The notes under the pieces were generated by a model. The model searched no databases, was not told the DNA's origin, and was given only the letters and a program-made list of their open reading frames with translations. Below, piece by piece: positions 52,483 through 60,687 of a DNA stretch of 64,000 nt. The position numbers were made by a program, and so were the translations under genes. This stretch comes from Rhizobium grahamii CCGE 502 (lineage in GTDB: Bacteria; Pseudomonadota; Alphaproteobacteria; Rhizobiales; Rhizobiaceae): positions 225,277 to 289,276 of the forward strand of contig NZ_AEYE02000036.1 of NCBI RefSeq assembly GCF_000298315.2. The letters run 5' to 3'. How positions within the stretch are numbered: the stretch's first letter is position 1; the number at the start of each line of letters is the position of its first letter.

Positions 52483-53952
52483 CTATGTTGGAGCGGCGAG
52501 AACGTCCAGGCCTGGCTGCTGGTCGGCAAGCCATGTATGCACGCCCTGTTCGAAAATCGTCCGTACCGCGTCGAAGCCTAGTCCCGCAGCAACGGCCTCC
52601 AGGATGTCGCGCTCCAGCGCGGCGGCACGATCGGTCAGGAACGTCCATCGGGGCACCGGCCACTCGTCGACCAGCAGGCCGCGGCGGTGGTAGTCCTGCC
52701 ACAGCGACGTGCCGGGATGCACGAACAGCCGGTTCATGAACTGAAACGTGCCGCGATAGCCGCTGGCATCAATCGTGCCGAGCGTGCTTAACAGTTCGTT
52801 CGGTTCGCTCTCCGGATGATAAGTGATGATCCCGGGCACAATCTCGATACCGAGGTTGGCGAGCACACGCATCTGCCGGTGGACGAAGCCGTTGTCCCGT
52901 CCAGCCCGGCCGTAACCCTTGCTGTAGAAGGCGAGTTGCGCATCGCTTCCTGTCTCTACTCCGACGAATACCCGGTGCAGGCCGGCCTGGCGCAACGCCG
53001 CAAAGGTCGCGGGGTCGATGGAATCGACCCGCGCATCGATCATGAAAGGCACGTTCAGCGATCGCCGTCGCAGCAGCTCTGCAAACATCGTTGCGCGCTC
53101 CCGGCTTTCCGGATGCGAGGTGACGAACAGGTCGTCGACGATGGTCAGATGCGGAATCTCGTAGTCCACCACCAGCCGTTCGATCTCGTCGACCACGTCA
53201 TCGATCGCGCGTAGTCGATGGCTGCCATGCTTGCCGAGACGGGCGGCGGTTTGTCCGGTAGTGCAAAATGAGCAGCGATACGGACAGCCGCGCGAGGTGT
53301 AGATGCCGGCGCTCATGCCTGCGGTGAGCACGAGCGGTAGATGGTCGCGCGCGACCCAGGGCAGTGTATCGAGGTCCAGGGGCGGCGCCGCGGCCGTCGC
53401 AAGCTGGGCGCGGCCGTTGGCGTCGCGCGTTGCGACGCCGGCGATATCGGCGAGTGATCGCCCCGCTTTGGCCGCTTCGACGATCAGCGGGAAAGCCCGC
53501 TCCCCTTCGCCAACCACCACAGCGTCTAGGCAGTCATAGTCCTGCAGTAGGCGCTCGAAATTGAGCGTCGCGAAGTCATGGCCCATGACGATGCGGGTGT
53601 CGGGCCAGCGTGTGCGCACCCTGTACGCCAACGTCAGGTTCTCTGCCAGCACTTGGCACGGTCCCGAGAAGCCGACGGCCGCCGGGCCTCCTGGGGCGGC
53701 GGCCACCATTGCCTGCCATGTTTCGTCCAGCGAACGATGATTCGCGACTTGGCCGTTTATCGGCGCTACCGCGAGACCTGCCGCCCGGCAACTGCTGGCC
53801 AGCGCCAACAGGCCGAGGTGCTCGCCAGGAAACGACAGAAAGCCCTCGGCACCGGCGGTCTGCCGTTCGAATTCGAAATACGACATCCGCACGGCCAAGC
53901 CGATCCGTTCGAGATCACCTAAAGTCGGCGGGTTGACGATCAGCGCGTCCAT
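52483..53952 (-). CDS. B12-type radical SAM enzyme 1
   Basis: A 489-aa paralogue of the next gene, with the same order: LIVNPPTLGDLERIG, FPGEHLGLLALASSCR, VGFSGPCQVLAENLTL, VVVGEGERAFP, then CPYRCSFC (cysteines 223, 227 and 230), HLTIVDDLFVTSHPE, VFVGVETGS and IVPGIITYHPE. I start at the ATG that shares one base with the methyltransferase stop (TGATG). Two paralogues in tandem imply two successive radical steps, or a heterodimer. Confidence 0.85.
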   Translation of the reverse strand: MDALIVNPPTLGDLERIGLAVRMSYFEFERQTAGAEGFLSFPGEHLGLLALASSCRAAGLAVAPINGQVANHRSLDETWQAMVAAAPGGPAAVGFSGPCQVLAENLTLAYRVRTRWPDTRIVMGHDFATLNFERLLQDYDCLDAVVVGEGERAFPLIVEAAKAGRSLADIAGVATRDANGRAQLATAAAPPLDLDTLPWVARDHLPLVLTAGMSAGIYTSRGCPYRCSFCTTGQTAARLGKHGSHRLRAIDDVVDEIERLVVDYEIPHLTIVDDLFVTSHPESRERATMFAELLRRRSLNVPFMIDARVDSIDPATFAALRQAGLHRVFVGVETGSDAQLAFYSKGYGRAGRDNGFVHRQMRVLANLGIEIVPGIITYHPESEPNELLSTLGTIDASGYRGTFQFMNRLFVHPGTSLWQDYHRRGLLVDEWPVPRWTFLTDRAAALERDILEAVAAGLGFDAVRTIFEQGVHTWLADQQPGLDVLAAPT

Positions 53953-54896
53953 CAGATCAGGTCCTTTGGGGCCGCGACAATGTCGTGCGCGAACCATCGA
54001 TCGTACTCGCCCGGCGAGAGGAATAGCGGCGGCTGCTCCTCCATCCCGTCGATCGGTCGCCTCAGCACCAGTTCGAAGAAACTGAGTTGCGCGGCGTTCT
54101 CGTTGAAAAGGTCGCAGGTCTCTTGCCAGCGTCGCCGAACCGCCTCGCGGGTGTTTGGCCGCAGATCGGCAAGCGCCGGCCGATCGACCATGTAGTCGAC
54201 ATATGCCTTAACCACCGCCGTAGGCCGGGCGACCACGGGATGCGTGCCCAGCGAAATGACGTCCCAGAAGGACCCGTCTAGGATCATCCGCAACCACTGT
54301 CGCTGATCCCAGGGCGGAATGTCGACGCCGATGGTGTTGCGTAGCCGTTGCAGCAACGCCTGTGATGGCGGCTGGACGTAAAAGAAGTTGGTTAGCGTGA
54401 CGCGGCCCAGCGGCCGCAACACCCGCCGATACTCCGCGAACGCCGCATCGCGACCGTCGATGAAGGTGTTGGCGCCGCCGCACACGATCACATCGATGCT
54501 ACCAGGTTCGCGGTGCAGGCGACGAGCGTCGCCTATCTCGAACTTTACCCGGTCTTGGAGATCCGGCGGCAGCAGTGCAGCGCGTCGCCGCGCTTCGCTG
54601 ACGGCCGCGGCATTGGGCTCGATGCCGGTGACCCGGCAGCGGGACATCTTAACCAGTTCGATCGAGGTGAAGCCGGTGTTGGAGCCAATCTCGAGTACCT
54701 CGCTAGTGGTATCGATGCCACTGGCAATTGTTTGGCGCCGGAGCGAGACTAACCCGCCCGGACAGCGGTTTGTTTCCTGGATCAACGAAATGAAGCCGAC
54801 ATAGTCAAGGGCGGCAACGTCGTCCGGCGTCAGCCCGTCGTACTGCGCGCGGCTGGCATCAAGCCGCTCGAGATCACCAGAAATGGCGGCAGTCAC
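53952..54896 (-). CDS. Class I SAM-dependent methyltransferase-like protein
   Basis: A 314-aa protein with a SAM-binding Rossmann domain: motif I VLEIGSNTGFTSIEL, the acidic loop VTGIEPNAAA, motif II/III IGDARRLHREPGSIDVIVCGG, and FAEYRRVLRPLGRVTLTNFF. The C-terminal 120 residues are a helical cap. The GTG at 54896 overlaps the stop of the 43-codon ORF (GTGA) and is favoured; another GTG lies two codons upstream. It may methylate, but enzymes of this fold also transfer the aminocarboxypropyl group and release MTA, which would explain the nearby mtnP and mtnA. Confidence 0.8.
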   Translation of the reverse strand: MTAAISGDLERLDASRAQYDGLTPDDVAALDYVGFISLIQETNRCPGGLVSLRRQTIASGIDTTSEVLEIGSNTGFTSIELVKMSRCRVTGIEPNAAAVSEARRRAALLPPDLQDRVKFEIGDARRLHREPGSIDVIVCGGANTFIDGRDAAFAEYRRVLRPLGRVTLTNFFYVQPPSQALLQRLRNTIGVDIPPWDQRQWLRMILDGSFWDVISLGTHPVVARPTAVVKAYVDYMVDRPALADLRPNTREAVRRRWQETCDLFNENAAQLSFFELVLRRPIDGMEEQPPLFLSPGEYDRWFAHDIVAAPKDLI

Positions 54897-55024
54897 TGGC
54901 ACGCGCGAACATCACTGTCGCCTCCCTCGACTGGATCCACTATTGGGCGCACGGTTAGGCAAGCGGCGTGGCCCACGGTGCGCAGGATCCTCGCTGCAGT
55001 TAGCTGGTGTGCCGGGGTCCGCAT
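54893..55024 (-). CDS. 43-residue translationally coupled small ORF, candidate peptide
   Basis: A 43-codon ORF beginning MRTPAHQLTAARILRT and ending GGDSDVRACQ. Its ATG shares a base with the AsnRS-like stop (TGATG), and its stop overlaps a GTG start of the methyltransferase gene (GTGA). This double coupling is the main reason to believe it is translated. It could be a precursor peptide, a small partner protein or just a coupling leader. The HQLTAARILR stretch resembles a DUF1612 segment (HQLTIARDVLR), perhaps by chance. It contains two cysteines. Confidence 0.5.
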   Translation of the reverse strand: MRTPAHQLTAARILRTVGHAACLTVRPIVDPVEGGDSDVRACQ

Positions 55025-56082
55025 CAGAATGCCCTCGGAATCCCGAGCAGCCGCGGCACCAGCTGCAGGTCGCGAATATCGTCGTGGCCGAGCGCCCAGC
55101 ACAGCAGCCGCTCAACCCCCAGTCCGAAGCCGGCGGTAACGAGCGGGGCCTCCCGCTTCATCTGCAGGTACCACCGGTAGGGCTCAGGATCGATGCCTCT
55201 ACGATGCAAGGCCTCCAAAACTTCCGTGGCGGTGGTGTGTCTCTGGCCGGCGCCCACAACCTCGCCGGGACCGCTTAGAACGAGATCGGCATTGAGCGAG
55301 CGTAGGTCGCCACGGCGCTCGACGGTAGCTTGATAGAATGGCGTGGCAATTGCATCCCATTCGATCACCCACGCGGCGCCACCCATTTGCTGGGCCAGCG
55401 CGCGCTCACCCGAGCGAGTCAACGTGCGGTATCCGGCCGGGTCGTACTCGATGGCGTCAGGAATGTCTGCGAGCATTACGGCGGCCTCGTCGAAAGTAAC
55501 GCGTGGCGCGCGGCCGCCGGAGGCGAAAATCTGCAGATGGCGAGTACGCTGCTGCAATGTCTGCGTCAGAGACGTCACCTCAAGCAGCGCGCTGGAAAGC
55601 GCGGTCATATACGCGTCAACCGTATCGAGCACGTCGGTCAGGTTGCCACGCAGCTCGGCTTCACTATGAAAAAACTCGTTCAGGTGCGTGGTGTCGTGAC
55701 ACTCGCCGCGGAACGACGGCATGATGTAGTAGGCGCCGCGGCCCGTCAGCCGCGTGGCGTATTCGAGCAAGAACTGCATGGAATCGGCGAGGTAGACCCG
55801 CTCGCCGTGCAGCTCGATCGCCACCGGCAAAGAGTCACTCCCGAGTCCCATCGGTGACGAGATACTGCCGGTGGTGATCGGAAGGTGCGCGGCGCGCAAG
55901 CCGCGCGCGCTGAAGAAGTTGACGGTAGCTCGGGTCACCGCGTCTTGGAGGTCGAGCACCAAGCCATACCACGGGGCGTTCATCGCGACGAGCAAATGCT
56001 GGTCCGGATGGCGCCAGGCGCGCGGTGGCTTCGTGGGCACGATTGACGGCTGAATTTGCGTTGTCGGTATTGCAGTACCCAC
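55024..56082 (-). CDS. Asparaginyl/aspartyl-tRNA synthetase-like catalytic core (AS-AR type)
   Basis: A 352-aa class II synthetase-like protein. Motif 2 is seen in YYIMPSFRGECHDTTHLNEFFHSEAE (Arg 125 then the E-x-H loop), and motif 3 in GFGLGVERLLCWALG near the end. The TGSISSPMGLGSDSLPVAIEL region corresponds to the AsnRS/AspRS active site. The N-terminal OB-fold anticodon domain is absent, as in the archaeal AsnRS-related asparagine synthetase (about 294 aa). It therefore probably activates an acid such as aspartate as an adenylate and joins it to a small acceptor, not to tRNA. The start is a GTG with GGAG about 8 nt upstream. Confidence 0.75.
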   Translation of the reverse strand: MGTAIPTTQIQPSIVPTKPPRAWRHPDQHLLVAMNAPWYGLVLDLQDAVTRATVNFFSARGLRAAHLPITTGSISSPMGLGSDSLPVAIELHGERVYLADSMQFLLEYATRLTGRGAYYIMPSFRGECHDTTHLNEFFHSEAELRGNLTDVLDTVDAYMTALSSALLEVTSLTQTLQQRTRHLQIFASGGRAPRVTFDEAAVMLADIPDAIEYDPAGYRTLTRSGERALAQQMGGAAWVIEWDAIATPFYQATVERRGDLRSLNADLVLSGPGEVVGAGQRHTTATEVLEALHRRGIDPEPYRWYLQMKREAPLVTAGFGLGVERLLCWALGHDDIRDLQLVPRLLGIPRAF

Positions 56083-56183
56083 GATACACTCCGCGGAAAG
56101 GCACGCTACGTTAGATACTATAGCGTGGCGGGATCTGCCCGCTGGTTGCTAAGCCGGCCGAGGCCGTGTGGCTAGGTCTGCGA

Positions 56184-57329
56184 TCACATCAGTTCCGGCC
56201 CGACGGAAAAGCCCGCCGCGGCCACTCGAACCATCACCCGGTCGACAAGCCGATGCTCAGCCTTGCTGGCATAGGCGCCGCGCACGACGAGTTCGGCCTC
56301 GCGCGCGGTTGTCGCTCCATCAAACAGCAACGCTATCTCGAATTCGTGCGGCGTCAGGTCGAGGGGTTCATCGAATTGGTTGAGTCGCCCAAGGATCACC
56401 CGGTCGTCGTGCGCACAAAAGTCCACGTCAAAGTTGAGATGCGGCAGGCAGATGTCGCCGTAAGTTCGATCCACGTGCGGCCAGGCGCCCGGAGCGCGCG
56501 CACCCGCCGTTACGCCCAGCAACCGGCGCTCGGCCCAGGCGAATACTGCGCGTGCAAACGTCGTGATGCGGAGGGCATGCCCTAGCACTGGTGCGCGGTC
56601 AGGCCGCTCCGGTGCCTGATGCAACGTCCAGTACAATTGAGCGGCATTTAGTCCGGTCGGGTGGATGCCGAGCGCGGCTTCCCAGTTGGTCGGCAGGCGT
56701 TGCAACAGGCGGCTGCGCCACTTGGCGGTCGGATTCGTGAGGTGATGACCCGCTGCGAGCGCGTCCACAGCATGACCTAAAAGGTCCTGCGACGCAAAGA
56801 CCAGCGAGGCGTAATCGTCAGCTTCGAGATCTCCAGCCATGTCGACTTGAATAGTGCGCGACGTATGGCGGGCAATCTGCAGCTTCAGCCGCGCGAGTTC
56901 AGCACGGCTGGGCAGCAGTTCTGTTAGGTCGCTCGCTTCGCCCTCGAAAACGACCGAGCAATGCAATAGCCGGTGCAGCAGCCTGCGGTCACCTATGTTG
57001 ATATCTGCGATGCGCGTGATATCCCAGGGCAGCGCAGCCCACTTCGCGAAGCGTGCGAGGACGGCCTCGAGCTTCTGCAGCGGCAGCAGCTGAATATCGA
57101 ACAAGCATGTTTCGACTACCAGCGCCACGTCGTGCGCCGGCAGGTAAGCCGCGTCGCGCGGAGTGATGAGGATCAGGTCGAAGTCGGACATACTGTTTCC
57201 CAGTCCCTCGGCCAGCGAGCCCACCGCCAGCAGCAAGTCGTCGGGACCGAGGCCGACGGATGCTTGTGCGCCCGCGACGATCGCAGACATGTCGACGCCT
57301 TTGAGACGTAGAAATTCCGTGGTGTTCAT
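56184..57329 (-). CDS. MNT-type nucleotidyltransferase-domain protein
   Basis: A 381-aa protein with a Pol-beta-type nucleotidyltransferase motif: AVGSLAEGLGNSMSDFDLILI, with GS at 37-38 and the metal pair D49/D51. The remainder is helical, and the last 70 residues (LDLTPHEFEIALLFDGATTAREAE) may form a winged-helix or peptide-binding module. It would transfer a nucleotide monophosphate to a small molecule, peptide or protein. About 100 nt separate it from each neighbour, with all three on the same strand. Confidence 0.7.
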   Translation of the reverse strand: MNTTEFLRLKGVDMSAIVAGAQASVGLGPDDLLLAVGSLAEGLGNSMSDFDLILITPRDAAYLPAHDVALVVETCLFDIQLLPLQKLEAVLARFAKWAALPWDITRIADINIGDRRLLHRLLHCSVVFEGEASDLTELLPSRAELARLKLQIARHTSRTIQVDMAGDLEADDYASLVFASQDLLGHAVDALAAGHHLTNPTAKWRSRLLQRLPTNWEAALGIHPTGLNAAQLYWTLHQAPERPDRAPVLGHALRITTFARAVFAWAERRLLGVTAGARAPGAWPHVDRTYGDICLPHLNFDVDFCAHDDRVILGRLNQFDEPLDLTPHEFEIALLFDGATTAREAELVVRGAYASKAEHRLVDRVMVRVAAAGFSVGPELM

Positions 57330-57431
57330 CGACTTGCGTTTCCTTGCAGCACGTACTCATGATGTAAGCCGTCCGCGGCGGCCACCATCGCTCCGCTGGC
57401 CTCAGCGATGGGATCGCAGATCGGGACCGCT

Positions 57432-58292
57432 TCAGGTTGGCATGTCGATGAATGCGGTCACGGACAACGCCTTCGCCCGGCAATTTAGCCGCTTCTCGCA
57501 ACATGCAACGGAACAATCGAAAGCCAGGTTGCCAAGCTCCTCGCTGGTGATCTGGTTGAAATCATGCAGCCGCTTGCGGACCAGATGGTGGAAATCCGGC
57601 CGCGCGGCGCGTTGCGAAAGACGCTCGATTAGCTTCGCCGTATAGGCCACATGTCGCAACTCGTCGCGCAGAAGCGAATCTAAGATTGGCGTTATCCGGC
57701 CCTTATTCTCGGCGGTCGCATGGACTGAGAGCGCGGGGCGTTGCATCAGGTGATGGATCGTCGTTCGGATCTCGGCGATATTCATCTGAACAAAATCGTC
57801 GATAGACGGCGTCTTCGCGTAGGGCGAGCCAGGCACGGGAAACGGCTCCATGTGCATCGAATAATGCGGCGAAAGCTTGCGTAGTTCCAGACGGAACTGG
57901 GGGTCTGTCATCCCGGGAAACGCAAAATCGAGCAGCGCCAGATAGAACAAAGCATGCCGGGACTCGTCCACGGCATGCACCTTGAGCTGCAGCCGTTCGT
58001 CCTTATCCCGGGAGCAGGCGGCCAGCGACCACAGACGGGTGGCCCCGTCACCCTCACGCTCGGCGTTGGTAATCAGCGAGACTGCCAACCATCGCCCGTC
58101 CGAGGCGACGTTGCGGTAGATATCCGAATAGGCCTTGGTGCCGAATGGTGGCGGTTCGTCCGCCAGTGCCTCGCGCAGCGCAGAAAAATAATTCGGGCAT
58201 GCATCGTCACTTCTGCCATCGAGTGCGACCCTTGCAATCTGTTCAACTCGCATGGGCTCTGGTTCTGCGCTCAGAAGATCGCCGACATTCAT
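57432..58292 (-). CDS. Ferritin-like diiron protein
   Basis: A 286-aa helical protein with metal-ligand pairs typical of ferritin-like diiron oxygenases: E in TNAEREGDG (78-80), ExxH in HAVDESRHALFY (110-113), a further E near 174 and ExxH in LLRDELRHVAYTAKL (211-214). Spacing is compatible with a four-helix bundle. The C-terminal tail carries several cysteines (FDCSVACCEKRLNC). Such enzymes hydroxylate, desaturate or cleave C-C or C-N bonds in natural-product pathways. First large gene of the reverse operon. Confidence 0.75.
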   Translation of the reverse strand: MNVGDLLSAEPEPMRVEQIARVALDGRSDDACPNYFSALREALADEPPPFGTKAYSDIYRNVASDGRWLAVSLITNAEREGDGATRLWSLAACSRDKDERLQLKVHAVDESRHALFYLALLDFAFPGMTDPQFRLELRKLSPHYSMHMEPFPVPGSPYAKTPSIDDFVQMNIAEIRTTIHHLMQRPALSVHATAENKGRITPILDSLLRDELRHVAYTAKLIERLSQRAARPDFHHLVRKRLHDFNQITSEELGNLAFDCSVACCEKRLNCRAKALSVTAFIDMPT

Positions 58293-58583
58293 CGTCTTCC
58301 CGCTTCCATTCCAACCTTTTGGAGACTGCTGATTTCAGAGCCCCTCGATGTCAAATCCACGTCAATTTCAGGCACCCCTTGGTGCTAACAGAGAAAAAAT
58401 CTCCAGCTCGCGATGCACGACGTCACGTCTCGAATCGTGCAACGTCATCTAAATGCGCACTTGGGCCAAGCTGCATCGCTATGCCGTGCCTATAGCCAAG
58501 GATCCAAAGCCCGGCTATCCACACAGCTTTTCATGCCGCCTTCACTAAAGCGCAACAACCGCTGAATGTGTTATGTCACTTTT
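58293..58583. other. Intergenic region upstream of the cluster operon
   Basis: About 290 nt with no convincing coding frame. The promoter of the long reverse operon should lie in its left part and a terminator for the 77-aa gene in its right part. I see no clear consensus. Confidence 0.35.
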
Positions 58584-58817
58584 TTACAGGACTGTAGTCT
58601 TGGTATCGAACGGTGCATTCACGGCAATAAAGACGCCGTTAGCGTTCGCATGATTCTTGGCAATTTCGTCCAAAACATGCTGATCAATTTGAACTTTGCC
58701 GTTCACGATTCGCCCCGTCAACACAACTGGAATCGTGGTTTGACCAGCTCGGATATCGCTGATCGCCTTCGCAGCTTCTACAACTCGCTTATGGTCTGCA
58801 TCCTGCGCCTGGGCCAT
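58584..58817 (-). CDS. 77-aa small protein, candidate precursor or partner
   Basis: A 77-aa protein starting MAQAQDADHKRVVEAAKAISD with GGAGG upstream. The centre reads TTIPVVLTGRIVNGKVQID and the end VFIAVNAPFDTKTTVL. A charged helical N-terminal half and a different C-terminal part resemble leader-plus-core layouts of modified peptides, but nothing identifies the class. It sits between the biosynthetic operon and NDK-like gene 2, divergent from the latter. Confidence 0.5.
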   Translation of the reverse strand: MAQAQDADHKRVVEAAKAISDIRAGQTTIPVVLTGRIVNGKVQIDQHVLDEIAKNHANANGVFIAVNAPFDTKTTVL

Positions 58818-58985
58818 GTCATAGTCCTCCAGATGAAGTCCTTGTCCACCTGCGCTAAGCTGGTGGTGACTACGCAAACTTTACCGTTGCAGATAGTGGC
58901 TAATAAAACCTAGCCGCTATAATATTGCACCGAAGATACAACCCCGTCAAACCAAAAATGTCGGCAACCCGCATGGAGAGTATTG

Positions 58986-59993
58986 ATGCAAGCGCGTGCG
59001 GATCAGAGCGGCCGCGGTACGCCCCATCTTGAGAACGACATCCTCGACGGGCACGTTGCAGGCGACCCATCTGCGCCGACATGGCGCGCGGTCACGCGCA
59101 TCCCGGTAAAGGCAGAACTTTATGGACGCGAAACGTATTTTCGGGAGGGACTGACCGACGCCAGCGAGAGTCTCGCAGCCGATATGATCGCGGCATTGCA
59201 TCGGTCCGCACTCGTGATGCTCAAGCCTGAAGGACTGGCCGGTGGTAAAGCAAGCGCTATCGTCGAATTTCTGCGTGCGCATGGCTTTGGAATCACGGCC
59301 GTTATCGAGCACACGCTTTCGCGTCTGGAATGGCGCGAACTCTGGCGCTTCCAGCTAACCGCGGCCTCGCTCGATCGTCTCGCCGTCAACGATCTGATTT
59401 TGCAGGATCGGGTGCTGCTGCTGCTCTTGCACGATAATGGTCCACTGCGTGTCCCTGCCACGGTCCGGCTTGGTGTTTTGAAAGGGCCAGCGGACCTCGA
59501 TTCGCAACCACAGAATTGCCTGCGGCGCTTGCTCGCTCAGCCGAATCGTCTCTTCAGTTTCTGCCATGTCGCTGATGAACCCGCCGATTTGCTCCGCGAA
59601 CTCGCCATCCTCTGCGACAGGCCGATGCGCCGGTCGGTGCTCTCCCGATTCGCCGTTGGTGTTTTGCCGCGGCGGGAGATACAACTGCTTGACGAAACAT
59701 TGTTGGCGTCGGATCGGATAGCGCGCGAGTTTGACGTGCAGGCGTCGCTGCAGCGCTTGGCGCAGGCTGCATGCGGATGTTCGGGAGCTGCCACGGAGCG
59801 CATTCTCGTTGATATCGCCCGCATGCATCGCGGCGAAACAATTGTCTGGCGCGCGTTCGCCACGGCGGTCGCAGAGGCGGGGCTCGAGATCGATCGGTGG
59901 GATTTGGCATTGCTCGGCGCTACCTTCATCGTTCCAGACGAACCCGGCGCGTCAAAGATGATCGGCTCCGTCCGTATCGATTCATGGTTGTAA
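58986..59993 (+). CDS. Nucleoside-diphosphate-kinase-like protein 2
   Basis: A 335-aa paralogue of NDK-like protein 1 with better preserved NDK marks: SALVMLKPEGLAGGKASAIV (the KPE/KPD lysine), VRLGVLKGPADLD (NDK has R..LG-T-P), LRRLL, and RLFSFCHVADEPADLLRELAILCD, where H194 corresponds to the phospho-histidine in N-x-x-H-G-S-D. The C-terminal 130 residues match the extension of the other copy, and the protein ends about 40 residues earlier. The ATG has GGAG about 9 nt upstream. Probably a phosphotransferase of the cluster. Confidence 0.6.
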   Translation: MQARADQSGRGTPHLENDILDGHVAGDPSAPTWRAVTRIPVKAELYGRETYFREGLTDASESLAADMIAALHRSALVMLKPEGLAGGKASAIVEFLRAHGFGITAVIEHTLSRLEWRELWRFQLTAASLDRLAVNDLILQDRVLLLLLHDNGPLRVPATVRLGVLKGPADLDSQPQNCLRRLLAQPNRLFSFCHVADEPADLLRELAILCDRPMRRSVLSRFAVGVLPRREIQLLDETLLASDRIAREFDVQASLQRLAQAACGCSGAATERILVDIARMHRGETIVWRAFATAVAEAGLEIDRWDLALLGATFIVPDEPGASKMIGSVRIDSWL

Positions 59994-60687
59994 GGTCGCT
60001 GGCGTATATGATCGCCATCCTTGCTTCTGAAGGCAGCCAACCGGGTCGTGCACGCAGTGCAGGTCTTTGTGCACGAGCCCAATGGCGTCCCTTTCAACAC
60101 CCTAAGTCTCTGGCCATCTTATGCATTCCGGGATCACCCATCCGTCGTCATCAAATTTAGCGATTGCTTCTGTACTAGGCCTTGAGTCAATGCCTTAGCT
60201 CAGTCCTCGCCAAGCACTCCGCGCTGGACCGCTGCTCCGTGGAGGCGGCTGAAGACCGCTGGCCAATTTAGGAACGTGAAGTCACCTCGATGCTGCTTAC
60301 AGCAGAGCGGACTAAACCATACTTCGTTCTAGCGAAGCACCTCGTAGAGCACGGCGCCCACATTACCGAACTTCAGGCATCCCACCGGGAACGTACCCGG
60401 CTGGCTCGGCAGCATCTAAGTCGCGGATCTCCGTGTCCATGAAGCGAGGGTCCTGACGGTCGTCGGTACTGCACACCCGAAATGGCTCCGCCGCAACGCG
60501 CCGCTATCACCCCAACAGCAACCCATAAACGCTGGAGCGAACTCAAAACTGGATAAAACTTGGGGCAACGTCAATCACAAACGACACGGGAAAGTAGTGG
60601 CGCGAAAAACCGACGGTACGGCAGGGAGATATTCTGATCGCGAATGCAGGAATTAGAAACTACTTCGCCGATCGGAAGCAATGTTTT
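59994..60687. other. Gene-free stretch of about 690 nt
   Basis: No coding frame of convincing length or composition is visible on either strand. The composition changes from GC-rich on the left to AT-richer on the right. Short stretches have a decayed-gene look, possibly an IS or recombinase relic, but I cannot assign them. It separates the B12/NDK cluster from the adenylation operon. Confidence 0.4.

Noticed and set aside
55024-56082. Housekeeping asparaginyl-tRNA synthetase
   Set aside because: The anticodon-binding OB domain is missing and the gene is embedded in a biosynthetic-looking operon.
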